Below the pieces are notes generated by a model. That model ran no database searches. It saw nothing but the letters and a program-made list of their open reading frames with translations, and was not told the origin of the DNA. Both the position numbers and the translations under genes were made by a program. A stretch of 64,000 bases of DNA from Angustibacter sp. Root456 (GTDB lineage: Bacteria; Actinomycetota; Actinomycetes; Actinomycetales; Angustibacteraceae). Below are positions 44,419 through 53,113 of this stretch, one piece after another. The stretch spans positions 255,824-319,823 of the forward strand of contig NZ_LMER01000020.1 of assembly GCF_001426435.1 (NCBI RefSeq), given 5' to 3'. Numbering within the stretch: position 1 is the first letter of the stretch; every line of letters starts with the position of its first letter.

Positions 44419-45396
44419 ATGCGAGCGATCACGACGGACGGCGCGGGTGGCGTCGAGGTGCTGACGGTGAGCGAGGTGGCAGACGCCGTCGCTGGGCCGG
44501 GCGAGGTGCTGGTGCGCGTGGCGGCGTCCGGCGTCAACCGGGCCGACCTCATGCAGCGGATGGGGCACTACCCGCCACCGCCCGGCGCCTCGGAGTACCT
44601 CGGGCTGGAGGTGAGCGGCACCGTCGAGGCGCTGGGCGAGGGCGTCGACGGGTGGGCCGTCGGAGACGAGGTGTGCGCGCTGCTCTCGGGCGGTGGGTAC
44701 GCCGAGCTCGTCGCGGTGCCCGCCGGCCAGCTGCTGCCCGTGCCGTCCGGCGTCTCGCTCGTCGACGCGGCCGCCCTGCCCGAGGTGACCTGCACCGTGT
44801 GGAGCAACGTCTTCATGACAGCGCACCTCATGCCGGGTGAGCTGCTGCTCGTGCACGGCGGGTCGAGCGGTATCGGCACGATGGCGATCCAGCTGGCGTC
44901 GCAGGTGGGAGCGCGCGTGGCGGTGACGGCGGGGTCGGCCGAGAAGCTCGAGCGCTGCCGCGAGCTGGGCGCCGAGGTGCTGGTGAACTACCGCGACGAC
45001 GACTTCGTCGAGCGCGTGCGGGCGGCCACCCACGGGCGCGGCGCCGACGTCGTGCTCGACAACATGGGGGCCAAGTACCTGGCCCGCAACGTCGAGGTGC
45101 TGGCCCCCAACGGCCGCCTGGTCGTGATCGGGCTGCAAGGCGGACGCAAGGCCGAGCTCGACCTGGGCGCCCTGCTGAGCAAGCGGGCCGCCGTCGTCGC
45201 GACGTCCCTGCGCGCGCGGCCGGTGGCGGAGAAGGCGGCGATCGTGGCGGCAGTGCGCGAGCACGTGTGGCCGCTGGTGGATGCCGGAGCGGTGCGGCCC
45301 GTCGTCCACGAGCGCCTCCCGCTCGAGCAGGCCGCCGACGCGCACCGGCTGCTCGAGGACTCCACCCACGTGGGCAAGGTGCTCCTCACCCCCTGA
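44419..45396 (+). CDS. NAD(P)H quinone oxidoreductase, PIG3 family
   Basis: This 325-residue zinc-free MDR protein resembles human PIG3 and bacterial Qor. It has VLVRVAASGVNRADLMQRMG, the substrate/quinone region GHYPPPPGASEYLGLEVSG, the NADPH site LVHGGSSGIGTMAIQLA and the VLDNMGAKYLARNV segment. It probably reduces quinones or enones with NADPH. ATG 44419. The large palindrome R4 begins two bases after its stop. Confidence 0.9.
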   Translation: MRAITTDGAGGVEVLTVSEVADAVAGPGEVLVRVAASGVNRADLMQRMGHYPPPPGASEYLGLEVSGTVEALGEGVDGWAVGDEVCALLSGGGYAELVAVPAGQLLPVPSGVSLVDAAALPEVTCTVWSNVFMTAHLMPGELLLVHGGSSGIGTMAIQLASQVGARVAVTAGSAEKLERCRELGAEVLVNYRDDDFVERVRAATHGRGADVVLDNMGAKYLARNVEVLAPNGRLVVIGLQGGRKAELDLGALLSKRAAVVATSLRARPVAEKAAIVAAVREHVWPLVDAGAVRPVVHERLPLEQAADAHRLLEDSTHVGKVLLTP

Positions 45397-45397
45397 G

Positions 45398-45560
45398 CCA
45401 CCTCTCCCGTCTTTTGGCGCGGTGGCACCCCGTCGCCAACCTATGGCAGCTGGGTGCCCCAGTCGCCGACGACTGAGGCGGCGGCGAACGCCACTGGGTG
45501 CCCCCGCCGCCAACCTATGGCGACGGGGTGCCACCGCGCCCAAACCACGGGGAGAGGTGG
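45398..45560. repeat. Long palindromic intergenic repeat R4, copy 1
   Basis: This 163-nt imperfect palindrome has outer arms CCACCTCTCCCGT and ACGGGGAGAGGTGG (the latter read on the same strand at the right end), then TGGCGCGGTGGCACCCCGTCG pairing with the matching right-hand sequence. Two internal GCCAACCTATGGC palindromes lie inside. It begins two bases after the oxidoreductase stop and ends right at the -35 box of the padR promoter, so it fills the whole gap. A related element lies at 52144-52283. Confidence 0.88.
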
Positions 45561-45619
45561 TTGACGGGTGGATGGATACCGCGTATACATGCTGCTCACG
45601 GGCCGCATACGCGGTATGC
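45561..45619 (+). promoter_or_regulatory. padR promoter with two operator palindromes
   Basis: TTGACG (45561-45566) and TATACA (45584-45589) are separated by exactly 17 nt, a near-consensus primary sigma promoter. ATACCGCGTATAC (45576-45588) overlaps the -10, and GCATACGCGGTATGC (45605-45619) follows it. Both carry the same half-site (ATACCGCGTAT), about 30 bp apart centre to centre, i.e. three helical turns. Self-repression by the PadR protein is the obvious reading; ABC transporter substrates would relieve it. Confidence 0.85.
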
Positions 45620-45637
45620 ACCACCTCAGGGGGACCG

Positions 45638-46219
45638 ATGTCGATCAGGCAGGGACTGCTCGCGCTGCTGGCGCAGCAGCCGATGTTCGGTGCGCAGCTG
45701 CGCGCCGAGTTCGAGGCTCGCACGGGCGGCACCTGGCCGCTCAACGTCGGCCAGGTCTACTCCACGCTCAGCCGGCTGGAGCGCGACGGGCTCGTCGAGG
45801 CCGCAGGGGGGCCGGACGAGGACGGACGCATCGCCTACCGGCTCACCGACCAGGGCCAGCAGGTGGTCGGCCGGTGGTGGCTCACGCCGGTCGACCGCAC
45901 CGACCACCCCCGGGATGAGCTCACCATCAAGCTGGCCCTCGCCGTCACGGTGCCCGGCGTCGACGTCCCCGCGGTCGTGCAGGCTCAGCGCACCCAGACC
46001 CTGCGCTCGCTGCGCGACCTCACCCGCCTGAAGCAGCGAGCGACCGACGCCGACGACCTCGCGTGGCTGCTCGTCCTCGACAACCTCGTCTTCGCGGCCG
46101 AGGCCGAGGTGCGCTGGCTCGACCACGTCGAGGCGCGCCTGCTGCGCAGGGCCAGGGACCCGCGCCCTGCGGCGCCGGCGAGCGATGCGGTCGACGCCAC
46201 CGAGCAGGTGCGGCGATGA
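45638..46219 (+). CDS. PadR-family transcriptional regulator
   Basis: This 193-residue winged-helix protein starts RQGLLALLAQQPMFGAQLRAEF, with the recognition region WPLNVGQVYSTLSRLERDGL and the wing RIAYRLTDQGQQV. The C-terminal half is a helical dimerisation/effector domain. ATG 45638 follows AGGGGGA. Its TGA overlaps the ABC ATPase ATG by four bases, so regulator and transporter form one operon. The two palindromes over the promoter are probably its binding sites. Confidence 0.93.
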   Translation: MSIRQGLLALLAQQPMFGAQLRAEFEARTGGTWPLNVGQVYSTLSRLERDGLVEAAGGPDEDGRIAYRLTDQGQQVVGRWWLTPVDRTDHPRDELTIKLALAVTVPGVDVPAVVQAQRTQTLRSLRDLTRLKQRATDADDLAWLLVLDNLVFAAEAEVRWLDHVEARLLRRARDPRPAAPASDAVDATEQVRR

Positions 46220-46983
46220 CCGCCCCGGCGCAGACCACGCGCCCTGCGCAGGACGTCGCCACCGCCGTCCTGGAGCTGCGCGACGTCAGCCGCGTCCACG
46301 GCTCGGGCGACACCGCGGTGCACGCCCTGCGCTCGGTGAGCCTCACCGTGCGCCCAGGTGAGCTCGTCGCGGTGATGGGCCCGAGCGGCTCGGGCAAGTC
46401 CACGCTGCTGACCCTCGCAGGCGGTCTCGACAGCCCGACGTCCGGCGAGGTGCTCGTCGAGCAGCAGGCCCTCTCGCAGCTCAAGCCCACGGGCCTGGCG
46501 GCGCTGCGCCGCCGGTCGCTCGGCTACGTGTTCCAGGACCTCAACCTCATCCCGGCCCTCACCGCCGTCGAGAACGTCATGCTGCCGCTCGAGCTCGACG
46601 GCGTGCGCACCGGTGCCGCGCGCCGCCAGGCGCAGGCCGCGCTCGAGGAGGTGGGCATCGCCGAGCTCGCCGACCGCTTCCCCGACGAGATGTCGGGCGG
46701 CCAGCAGCAGCGGACGGCGATCGCCCGCGCCCTGGTCGGCGACCGCCGTCTGGTGCTCGCCGACGAGCCCACCGGGGCCCTGGACTCCGAGACCGGCGAG
46801 GCCGTGCTGCGCGTGCTGCGCGCCCGGGTGGACGCCGGAGCCGCCGGACTGCTGGTGACCCACGAGGCCCGGCACGCCGCGTGGGCCGACCGAGTCGTGT
46901 TCCTGCGCGACGGGGTGGTCGTCGACACCACGGGCGACCCGGCCGAGCCCGAGCACCTGCTCGACGACGGACACCGGGCGTGA
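46216..46983 (+). CDS. ABC transporter ATP-binding protein (MacB/LolD type)
   Basis: The 255-residue ATPase has Walker A GPSGSGKST, the Q-loop YVFQDLNLIPALT, signature SGGQQQR, Walker B RLVLADEPTGALD and switch His in VTHEA. It belongs to the MacB/LolD branch, which works with FtsX-like permeases in export or signalling. ATG 46216 overlaps the padR stop and its own stop overlaps the permease GTG. Confidence 0.95.
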   Translation: MTAPAQTTRPAQDVATAVLELRDVSRVHGSGDTAVHALRSVSLTVRPGELVAVMGPSGSGKSTLLTLAGGLDSPTSGEVLVEQQALSQLKPTGLAALRRRSLGYVFQDLNLIPALTAVENVMLPLELDGVRTGAARRQAQAALEEVGIAELADRFPDEMSGGQQQRTAIARALVGDRRLVLADEPTGALDSETGEAVLRVLRARVDAGAAGLLVTHEARHAAWADRVVFLRDGVVVDTTGDPAEPEHLLDDGHRA

Positions 46984-49748
46984 GGCCCCGCGGTTGGCGC
47001 GCCGCCCTGCGGGTGGCGCGCCGGGACGTCCTGCGCGCCAAGGGCCGCAACGCGCTGGTGGTCGCCATGGTGGGCCTGCCGGTGCTGGGCGTCACGACCT
47101 TCGCGACCGTCTACACCACCGACGACGTGTCACCCGTTGAGGCGTTGCCGCAGCAGATGGGCGCGGCGCAGGCGCAGGTGCTGCCGGTGAGCCGGCAGCC
47201 CGTCGACCAGGAGGTCGACGGAGCGAACTGGGTGCAGGTGCACACCGCGGAGGGCCAGCCCGAGGGCGAGGAGCCCAGCGACCCGTGGACGCTGCCCGAG
47301 CTGGAGCGCGCCGTCGGCCGTCCGGTGCTCTCCGTCACCACCACGGGCGCCGCCGTGCGCACCGAGCGCGGACGTCTGTCGGCCCACGTCGTCGCAGCCG
47401 ACACCCGGGCACCGATCCTCGCCGGGTTCGTCGAGCTGCGCAGCGGTCGGTTGCCCGCCTCCGGCGACGAGGCCCTCGTGTCGCCCTGGCTCGCCGAGCA
47501 CGGCTTCCCCGTCGGCTCGCGGGTGGTCGTGGAGGGCAGCGGCGGCGACGACGCCTCGGCGCCCCCACGCGGGTCGGCCCAGGTGGTCGGCGTCGCCGTC
47601 GTGCCGTCGAGCTTCGACAGCGCCGTGGTCGTGGCGCCGCCGAGCTCGCCCGCAGCGGCCGCCGCGGACGGCGACGTGACCACCACCTACCTGCTGACCG
47701 GTCGGGAGCCGGTGAGCTGGGCCCAGGTGCGCGCATTCAACGCCAAGGGACTGGTCGTCGTGTCCCGATCCGTGGTGCTCGACCCGCCGAAGGACTGGCA
47801 GTCGACGCTCTCCGACCCGGGGGCCTTCTCGGACGGCAGCTCGTCCGCGCAGAGCCGCGCCGTGCTCGTCCTCGTCGTGTTCTCGATCGTGCTCGAGGTG
47901 ATCCTGCTCGCCGGGCCCGCGTTCGCCGTCGGGGTGCGCCGTCAGCGCCGCCAGCTCGCGCTGGTGGTGGCCGCCGGGGGGACAGCGCGCGACGTGCGCC
48001 GGATCGTGCTCTCGCAGGCGCTGGTGACGGGCGGGCTCGCCTCGGCCGCGAGCGCCGTGGCCGGCATCCCGATCGCCGCGGTCGTCGTCTGGGTGCTGCC
48101 CCGCGTGCGCCCGCAGACGACCCTCGGGCCGTTCGACGTCGCCTGGCTGCCTCTGCTCGCCGCCGCCGCGCTCGGGGCGGTGGCGGCGATCGTGGCGGCC
48201 TGGTTCCCGGCCCGGTCGGCTGCCCGGCAGGACGTCGTCGAGGTGCTCGCCGGACGTCGGGGCCAGCTGCGCTCGCACCGCGGGCTGCCCGTGCTGGGCC
48301 TGGTGCTGCTCGCCGCTGGCGCCGGCGCGGCGCTGGTGCGCGGCACCCGGCAGGGCGGCGAGTTCTGGGTCGCGGGAGGGACGCTCGTCATGGTGCTCGG
48401 CGCCATCGCGCTCCTGCCGGCGCTGATCGGCGCCGTGGGCCGGCTCGGTCGCCGCCTGCCGCTCGGCCTGCGGCTCGCCGCCCGCGACAGCGCCCGCCAG
48501 CGGGGCCGCACCGCGCCGGCGGTCGCCGCGGTCATGGCCGCCGTCGCGGGAGTCACCACCCTCGCGATCGGCGCCAGCAGCGACTTTGCCCAGAGCCGCG
48601 CGGAGTACCGGCCCCGGCTGGCACCCGGGGTCACGACGGTCCAGGCGGGCGACGTCGACGCGACCTGGTGGGCGTTCGCCGCCCAGACCGTCGCGGGCCT
48701 CGTGCCCGGACGCCAGCTGCTCCCCACGGGCGAGCTGGGCCGCACGCACCGGCTGTCGTCCTGGCAGCCGGGCGTGTACGTCCGGCCGCAGGGCTGTCCG
48801 GCTGTCCCGGAAGGATCGGACACGCCGCCGCGGTGCAGCAACTGGCAGTTCGGCGGCACGAGCGAGCAGACGCCCGTCAACTGGAACGGGACCACCTCCG
48901 TCGTCGCCGATCTCACGACGCTCGACGCCCTCGGCTACCGCCTGACCCCCGAGCAGCGGACGGTGCTCGACAACGGGGGCGTGCTCGTGCCCTCGCCCGC
49001 GCTCATCGACGACAGCGGGCACGTCCGGCTGACGACGTACGAGACCAACTACGCCGACGACACGCCGATGGTCCGCGACGTCCGCACGGTGCAGCTGCCC
49101 GCGGCGGCGCTGGCGCCTCATCGCGAAAACGGGCTCCTCACCGTGGTCGGGGCGGTCGTGACGCCCGAGACCGCGAGCGCGGCGGGCCTCGCCTGGGCGC
49201 AGAGCGGCGGGGTGCTGTCGCCGTCGAGCACGCCGCTCGACCGCGACACCCAGAGCCGCCTCGCCGAGGTACTGCGCGGCAGCGCGCAGTACGTCGACGT
49301 CTACACCGAGCGCGGGTTCGACGAGAAGTTCACGTTGCCGCTCGTCGGCCTCATCGCGATCGCGGCCCTCGCCGTCCTGGTCGGCACCCTCACGGCCACC
49401 GGCCTCGCCCTCGTCGACGGACGACCGGACGCCGCCACGCTGGCTGCCGTCGGTGCCCGGCCGCGCACCCGCCGGGTCATGGCGGCGGCGCAGGCGGTGG
49501 TGATCGGGCTGCTGGGCAGCCTCACCGGGATCGCGGTGGGACTCGTGCCCGGGCTCGCCGTGACCTGGCCGTTGACCGCCGCGCGGTTCGACGAGGCCAC
49601 TGGCAGCACTCAGTGGTCGTCGCCGACCATCGACGTGCCGTGGCTGCTGCTGCTCGTGGTCGGGGTCGGCGTCCCGCTGCTTGCCGCGGCGGTGGCCGGG
49701 CTCGGCGTGCGCTCGCGGCTGCCCCTCACGCGACGGCTGGGCCAGTGA
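46980..49748 (+). CDS. FtsX-like ABC transporter permease
   Basis: This 922-residue membrane protein has an N-terminal membrane helix (NALVVAMVGLPVLGVTTFAT), a large extracytoplasmic domain (about 40-295), a central set of helices with an FtsX domain, a second external domain (about 540-770) and a final FtsX domain (FTLPLVGLIAIAALAVLVG onward). It contains about ten helices. It is typical of permeases controlled by PadR in actinobacteria, probably for export of peptides or antibiotics. GTG 46980 overlaps the ATPase stop, and its stop overlaps the M15 peptidase start. Confidence 0.92.
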   Translation: MRPRGWRAALRVARRDVLRAKGRNALVVAMVGLPVLGVTTFATVYTTDDVSPVEALPQQMGAAQAQVLPVSRQPVDQEVDGANWVQVHTAEGQPEGEEPSDPWTLPELERAVGRPVLSVTTTGAAVRTERGRLSAHVVAADTRAPILAGFVELRSGRLPASGDEALVSPWLAEHGFPVGSRVVVEGSGGDDASAPPRGSAQVVGVAVVPSSFDSAVVVAPPSSPAAAAADGDVTTTYLLTGREPVSWAQVRAFNAKGLVVVSRSVVLDPPKDWQSTLSDPGAFSDGSSSAQSRAVLVLVVFSIVLEVILLAGPAFAVGVRRQRRQLALVVAAGGTARDVRRIVLSQALVTGGLASAASAVAGIPIAAVVVWVLPRVRPQTTLGPFDVAWLPLLAAAALGAVAAIVAAWFPARSAARQDVVEVLAGRRGQLRSHRGLPVLGLVLLAAGAGAALVRGTRQGGEFWVAGGTLVMVLGAIALLPALIGAVGRLGRRLPLGLRLAARDSARQRGRTAPAVAAVMAAVAGVTTLAIGASSDFAQSRAEYRPRLAPGVTTVQAGDVDATWWAFAAQTVAGLVPGRQLLPTGELGRTHRLSSWQPGVYVRPQGCPAVPEGSDTPPRCSNWQFGGTSEQTPVNWNGTTSVVADLTTLDALGYRLTPEQRTVLDNGGVLVPSPALIDDSGHVRLTTYETNYADDTPMVRDVRTVQLPAAALAPHRENGLLTVVGAVVTPETASAAGLAWAQSGGVLSPSSTPLDRDTQSRLAEVLRGSAQYVDVYTERGFDEKFTLPLVGLIAIAALAVLVGTLTATGLALVDGRPDAATLAAVGARPRTRRVMAAAQAVVIGLLGSLTGIAVGLVPGLAVTWPLTAARFDEATGSTQWSSPTIDVPWLLLLVVGVGVPLLAAAVAGLGVRSRLPLTRRLGQ

Positions 49749-50374
49749 GCGCCGACGACGACCGGCCGGGCGAGCACGCGACGTACGTCATCGACACGCG
49801 GCGCGACCGCCGGCTGCGGATGGCGTGGCGGGCGTCCCTCGTCGTGGCGATGGTGCTCGTCGCCGGGCCCGCGTGGGACGCCGCCCGCGGCGCCTTCGCG
49901 GACGGCGCCACCCCGCCGGTGGCCGACGCCGGCACCGCGTCGAGGGCGCCGCAGGCGCTGGAGGCCGGCGACCCCGCACCCGTCGAACCCTCGGGCACCG
50001 GCGACGTCAGCCACCTGCAGCCGGCGATGAAGCGCGCGCTCGACCGCGCCACCCGCGACGCCGCGGCAGCCGGGGTCGACCTGCGGGTCACCTCCGGGTG
50101 GCGCAGCCGGGCCAAGCAGCAGGCGCTGTACGACCAGGCGATCATCAAGTACGGCTCGGCGCAGAAGGCGCGGCGGTGGGTGCTGCCGCCGTCGCAGTCC
50201 GAGCACGTGCAAGGCGGGGCCGTGGACGTCGGGCCGCGGCCGGCCGCAGCCTGGCTCGAGCAGCACGGCGTGCGATACGGGCTGTGCCGCCGCTACGCCA
50301 ACGAGCCGTGGCACTTCGAGCTGCTCGCGCCCCACAAGGGCCAGCCCTGCCCGACCCTGGAGCCGCACGCGTGA
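49745..50374 (+). CDS. M15-family D-alanyl-D-alanine carboxypeptidase
   Basis: The 209-residue protein has one N-terminal membrane helix (about 27-43, WRASLVVAMVLVAGPAW), so the catalytic domain is likely outside. M15B/VanY-type zinc ligands are present: SEHVQGGAVDVG (His, Asp) and EPWHFELL (Glu, His), with TSGWRSRAKQQALYD before them. It should trim the peptidoglycan stem peptide. GTG 49745 overlaps the permease stop, so this wall enzyme is in the PadR/ABC operon. That suggests envelope stress as the signal. Confidence 0.92.
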   Translation: MSADDDRPGEHATYVIDTRRDRRLRMAWRASLVVAMVLVAGPAWDAARGAFADGATPPVADAGTASRAPQALEAGDPAPVEPSGTGDVSHLQPAMKRALDRATRDAAAAGVDLRVTSGWRSRAKQQALYDQAIIKYGSAQKARRWVLPPSQSEHVQGGAVDVGPRPAAAWLEQHGVRYGLCRRYANEPWHFELLAPHKGQPCPTLEPHA

Positions 50375-50550
50375 CCGGCGACGAGCGCCGGCGCCGGCTC
50401 AAGCTCGCGCGGCTGCGCCAACGGCAGACCATCGCACTGCGTCAGGCCGCGCGCGAGGGCGCGCGCCCGGACGACGGCGCGGTCGGCCGTCGTCAGACCA
50501 CGGTGGCCGTCACAGGCGCGGGCACCATGACGACGGGGCAGCGCTCGTAG
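50371..50550 (+). CDS. Possible small basic protein at the operon end
   Basis: A 59-residue Arg/Gln-rich frame (MTGDERRRRLKLARLRQRQT) starts at a GTG overlapping the M15 stop as GTGA, like the other genes of this operon. Its last 58 bases overlap the convergent universal stress gene. No domain is recognised. It may be a real small protein or chance; the first half looks more coding-like than the end. Confidence 0.35.
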   Translation: MTGDERRRRLKLARLRQRQTIALRQAAREGARPDDGAVGRRQTTVAVTGAGTMTTGQRS

Positions 50551-51353
50551 CGCAGCGAGGGGCGGTGCTCGGTGTCGTCCCACTCGACGACGAGCAGGTC
50601 ACCGGCGTTGCTGCGGGCGTACTCGACGTCGACGCCGCGACCTTCGACGAGCTCACCGGTGACCGGGACGCGCCCGGCCACCACGGCCCGCAGCTCCTCC
50701 ATGGCCTCGCTGTGCCGCTCGAGCGCCTCCTGCCGCGCCGCGTCGTACTCGTGGCCCACCGTGAGACCGGGTCCCATGGCGTGCACGCTCCAGCGGTCGA
50801 GCAGGTGCACGGGGTGGTGCCGCGACACGGCCCGCTGCACCGCCCACTGCACCGCGGGGCCGGCGGCGGCGCCGTGCACGCTCGTGACGAGCACGCGGTT
50901 CTCCAAGGCGGGGGCGGCGTCCGGCCCGAGCAGCACCACCGGCACCTCGCCGGCCCGCAGGCACTCGCGGCTCACGCTGCCGAGCAGCACGCCCACCGCG
51001 CCGACGTGCCCGCGCGTGCCGAGCACCAGCAGTTCGGCGTCGCGGGCGGCCTGCAGCAGCACGGCCGCGGGCGGCCCGAACTCGACCACCGTGCTCACGG
51101 TGAGCTGGTCACCGACCGTGGCGCGGGCCAGGCCCACGGCGTCGTCCGCCGCCTGCTGGGCCCAGTCACCCCCGCGCCGCCCACCGACGCTGCCCGCCTC
51201 GGACTCCCACGCCACCACCACGGCGAGGTCGCTGCCCGCCGCAGCCGCCTCAGCGCCCGCCCAGCGCACAGCGGCTCGCGAGGCCTCGCCCTCGTCGTAC
51301 CCGACCACCACCAGGGGCCGCTCTCGACGTCGGGCCGGCTGCTCGAAGCTCAT
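50493..51353 (-). CDS. Tandem universal stress protein
   Basis: This 286-residue protein has two Usp domains. The first has PLVVVGYDEGEASRAAVRWA and the ATP-type motif VLGTRGHVGAVGVLLGSVS ending in VPVVLL. The second (from about residue 150, LENRVLVTSVHGAAAG) lacks a clear G-x2-G-x9 motif and looks degenerate. Actinobacterial tandem Usps respond to hypoxia or stress. ATG 51353 gives a normal N-terminus; an in-frame ATG at 51398 would add 15 residues. Confidence 0.85.
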   Translation of the reverse strand: MSFEQPARRRERPLVVVGYDEGEASRAAVRWAGAEAAAAGSDLAVVVAWESEAGSVGGRRGGDWAQQAADDAVGLARATVGDQLTVSTVVEFGPPAAVLLQAARDAELLVLGTRGHVGAVGVLLGSVSRECLRAGEVPVVLLGPDAAPALENRVLVTSVHGAAAGPAVQWAVQRAVSRHHPVHLLDRWSVHAMGPGLTVGHEYDAARQEALERHSEAMEELRAVVAGRVPVTGELVEGRGVDVEYARSNAGDLLVVEWDDTEHRPSLRYERCPVVMVPAPVTATVV

Positions 51354-51486
51354 GGCCACCACCCGCTTCACTCGGAGTCGCTCAGGTGCTGCCTTCATCG
51401 TCACGCTCGCGAAGGCGGGGGTGCCGGGGAGAAGGTCCCTCGACCCCGGTACTGCGCGGGTGCCCTCGGCTGGGCAGGATGGGGGC

Positions 51487-52137
51487 ATGAGCGAATCCGA
51501 CGACCGCGCGCAGGGCACCGACGACGCCTCGCGGCAGGATGAGCGCGACCTCGGCTCGTCCCGCGACGACCAGAGCCGCATCGTCGTCGTGACGCCCGAA
51601 GGCATGGGCGTCGCGTCCGCGCCCGGAGGTGACGACGACGAGGAGCTCGAGCGCAACCCGGCCGAGCTCGTCGAGCAGCCGGCCAAGGTGATGCGGATCG
51701 GCAGCATGATCAAGCAGCTGCTCGACGAGGTGCGCAGCGCGCCGCTCGACGAGGCGGGGCGCAGCCGCCTGGCGGCGATCCACGAGCGCTCGCTGCACGA
51801 GCTCGAGCAGGGCCTGGCACCCGAGCTCGTCGAGGAGCTGCGGCGGATCGCGCTGCCGTTCGGCGAGGGCGAGACGCCGTCCGACGCCGAGCTGCGGATC
51901 GCGCAGGCGCAGCTCGTGGGCTGGCTCGAGGGGCTCTTTCACGGCATCCAGACCGCGCTCATGGCCCAGCAGATGGCGGCGCGGGCGCAGCTGGAGGAGA
52001 TGCGCCGGGCGCTGCCCGCCGCCGGCCAGGGGGGCTCGCCGTCGTTCCCCGGCCACCCGCAACCGGGGCAGCCGGGCATGCCCGGCCGGCCCGAGCAGGC
52101 CGACGGCCCCGACCACGGGACGGGCCAGTACCTCTGA
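51487..52137 (+). CDS. bpa: Proteasome activator Bpa (PafE)
   Basis: The 216-residue protein matches the bacterial ATP-independent proteasome activator. The DUF2587 core VMRIGSMIKQLLDEVRSAPLDE, SLHELEQGLAPELVEELRRI and the helical stretch through QTALMAQQMAARAQLEEMRRAL are followed by a Gly/Pro-rich tail. The protein ends in GQYL, the HbYX-like motif that opens the 20S gate. Its N-terminal 50 residues are acidic and probably disordered. Presence implies a 20S proteasome and Pup system elsewhere. ATG 51487. Repeat R4 copy 2 fills the gap to the next gene. Confidence 0.95.
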   Translation: MSESDDRAQGTDDASRQDERDLGSSRDDQSRIVVVTPEGMGVASAPGGDDDEELERNPAELVEQPAKVMRIGSMIKQLLDEVRSAPLDEAGRSRLAAIHERSLHELEQGLAPELVEELRRIALPFGEGETPSDAELRIAQAQLVGWLEGLFHGIQTALMAQQMAARAQLEEMRRALPAAGQGGSPSFPGHPQPGQPGMPGRPEQADGPDHGTGQYL

Positions 52138-52143
52138 CGCCCA

Positions 52144-52283
52144 CCTCGGCGCCCCCCTTTTGGGCGCGGTGGCACCCTTGCGCCATAGGTTGGCAACGGG
52201 GCGCCCCAGCGGCGTTCGCCGCCGACGGCGTCTGGGGCACCCTTGCGCCATAGGTTGGCGACGGGGTGCCACCGCGCCAAAAC
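52144..52283. repeat. Long palindromic intergenic repeat R4, copy 2
   Basis: This palindrome lies between the convergent bpa and HAD genes and fills the entire gap. The outer arms TTTTGGGCGCGGTGGCACCC (52158-52177) and GGGTGCCACCGCGCCAAAA (52264-52282) pair with one extra base. The inner part carries GCCATAGGTTGGC twice and the arms GGGGCGCCCCAG/CTGGGGCACC. It shares arms and inner palindrome with 45398-45560, but the inner units are inverted. Confidence 0.88.
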
Positions 52284-53084
52284 CTACGGAAGGGTGGCGA
52301 GGAGGCGCTCGAGCACCTGGGCGACGCCGTCCTCGGTGACCGGCGGCGCGACGTCGTGCGCGACGGCGAGGACGTCGGCGTGCCCACCGCGCATGGCGAA
52401 CCCTCGCCCGGCCCAGCCGATCATGTCGAGGTCGTTGGGCATGTCGCCGAACGCCACGACGTCGGCCTGGTCGATCCCCCACTCGCGCGCCAGCTCGGCC
52501 AGCGCCGACGCCTTGCCGACGCCGAGCGCCGAGATCTCGAGCAGGCCGTCGTTCGGGTTCGAGTGCGTGGGCGCGGCGAGACCGTCGAGCACGGGGATCG
52601 CCCGCGCAAGCATGTCGTCGCTGAGGCTCGACTCGCTGCGGCACAACAGCTTCACGACGCCGGGGTCGTCGGCGAGCAGGGATGGCAGGTCGCCCACGAC
52701 CGCCTCGACGCCGACGTCCCACCGCACCACGTAGCTGCTGGTGCGGCGAAGTCCGGTGACGGTCTCGAGGGCGAAGGTCGCGTCAGGCAACGCCTCGGTG
52801 AGCCGGCGGGCTACCTCCAGGACGACGTCGGTCGTGAGAACGCGTGCGTGCAGCACCTGTTCGGCCGCGAGGTCGTAGACGACGGCACCGTTGCCGCACA
52901 ACGCCGTGCCGCGGTGACCGGTCTGCGACACCACCTCGCCCATCCACCGCGGCGGGCGTCCGGTGACGTACACGACGCGGACGCCGGCGTCCTGGCAGGC
53001 CTGCAGTGCCTGCACGGTGCGGGCGCTGATCGAGCCGTCCGGGCCCACGATGGTGCCGTCGAGGTCGGTCGCCACCATGCGCAT
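52284..53084 (-). CDS. HAD-family Cof-type phosphatase
   Basis: The 266-residue enzyme has the HAD motifs: ATDLDGTIVG (I), VYVTGR (II), GVGKASAL (III, Lys) and FGDMPNDLDM (IV). The C2B cap of the Cof/YbjI type sits in the middle. Such proteins dephosphorylate sugar phosphates or cofactors. An alternative ATG lies at 53078. It starts 29 nt after the broken glycosyltransferase gene on the same strand and may belong to its operon. Confidence 0.9.
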   Translation of the reverse strand: MRMVATDLDGTIVGPDGSISARTVQALQACQDAGVRVVYVTGRPPRWMGEVVSQTGHRGTALCGNGAVVYDLAAEQVLHARVLTTDVVLEVARRLTEALPDATFALETVTGLRRTSSYVVRWDVGVEAVVGDLPSLLADDPGVVKLLCRSESSLSDDMLARAIPVLDGLAAPTHSNPNDGLLEISALGVGKASALAELAREWGIDQADVVAFGDMPNDLDMIGWAGRGFAMRGGHADVLAVAHDVAPPVTEDGVAQVLERLLATLP

Positions 53085-53113
53085 GCGGTCATTGTCGCAG
53101 GGCGGCGCAGCGC

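Noticed and set aside
51398-51400. ATG 51398 as the start of the universal stress protein
   Set aside because: It lacks a ribosome site and adds a basic 15-residue piece not usual in the family; ATG 51353 preferred.
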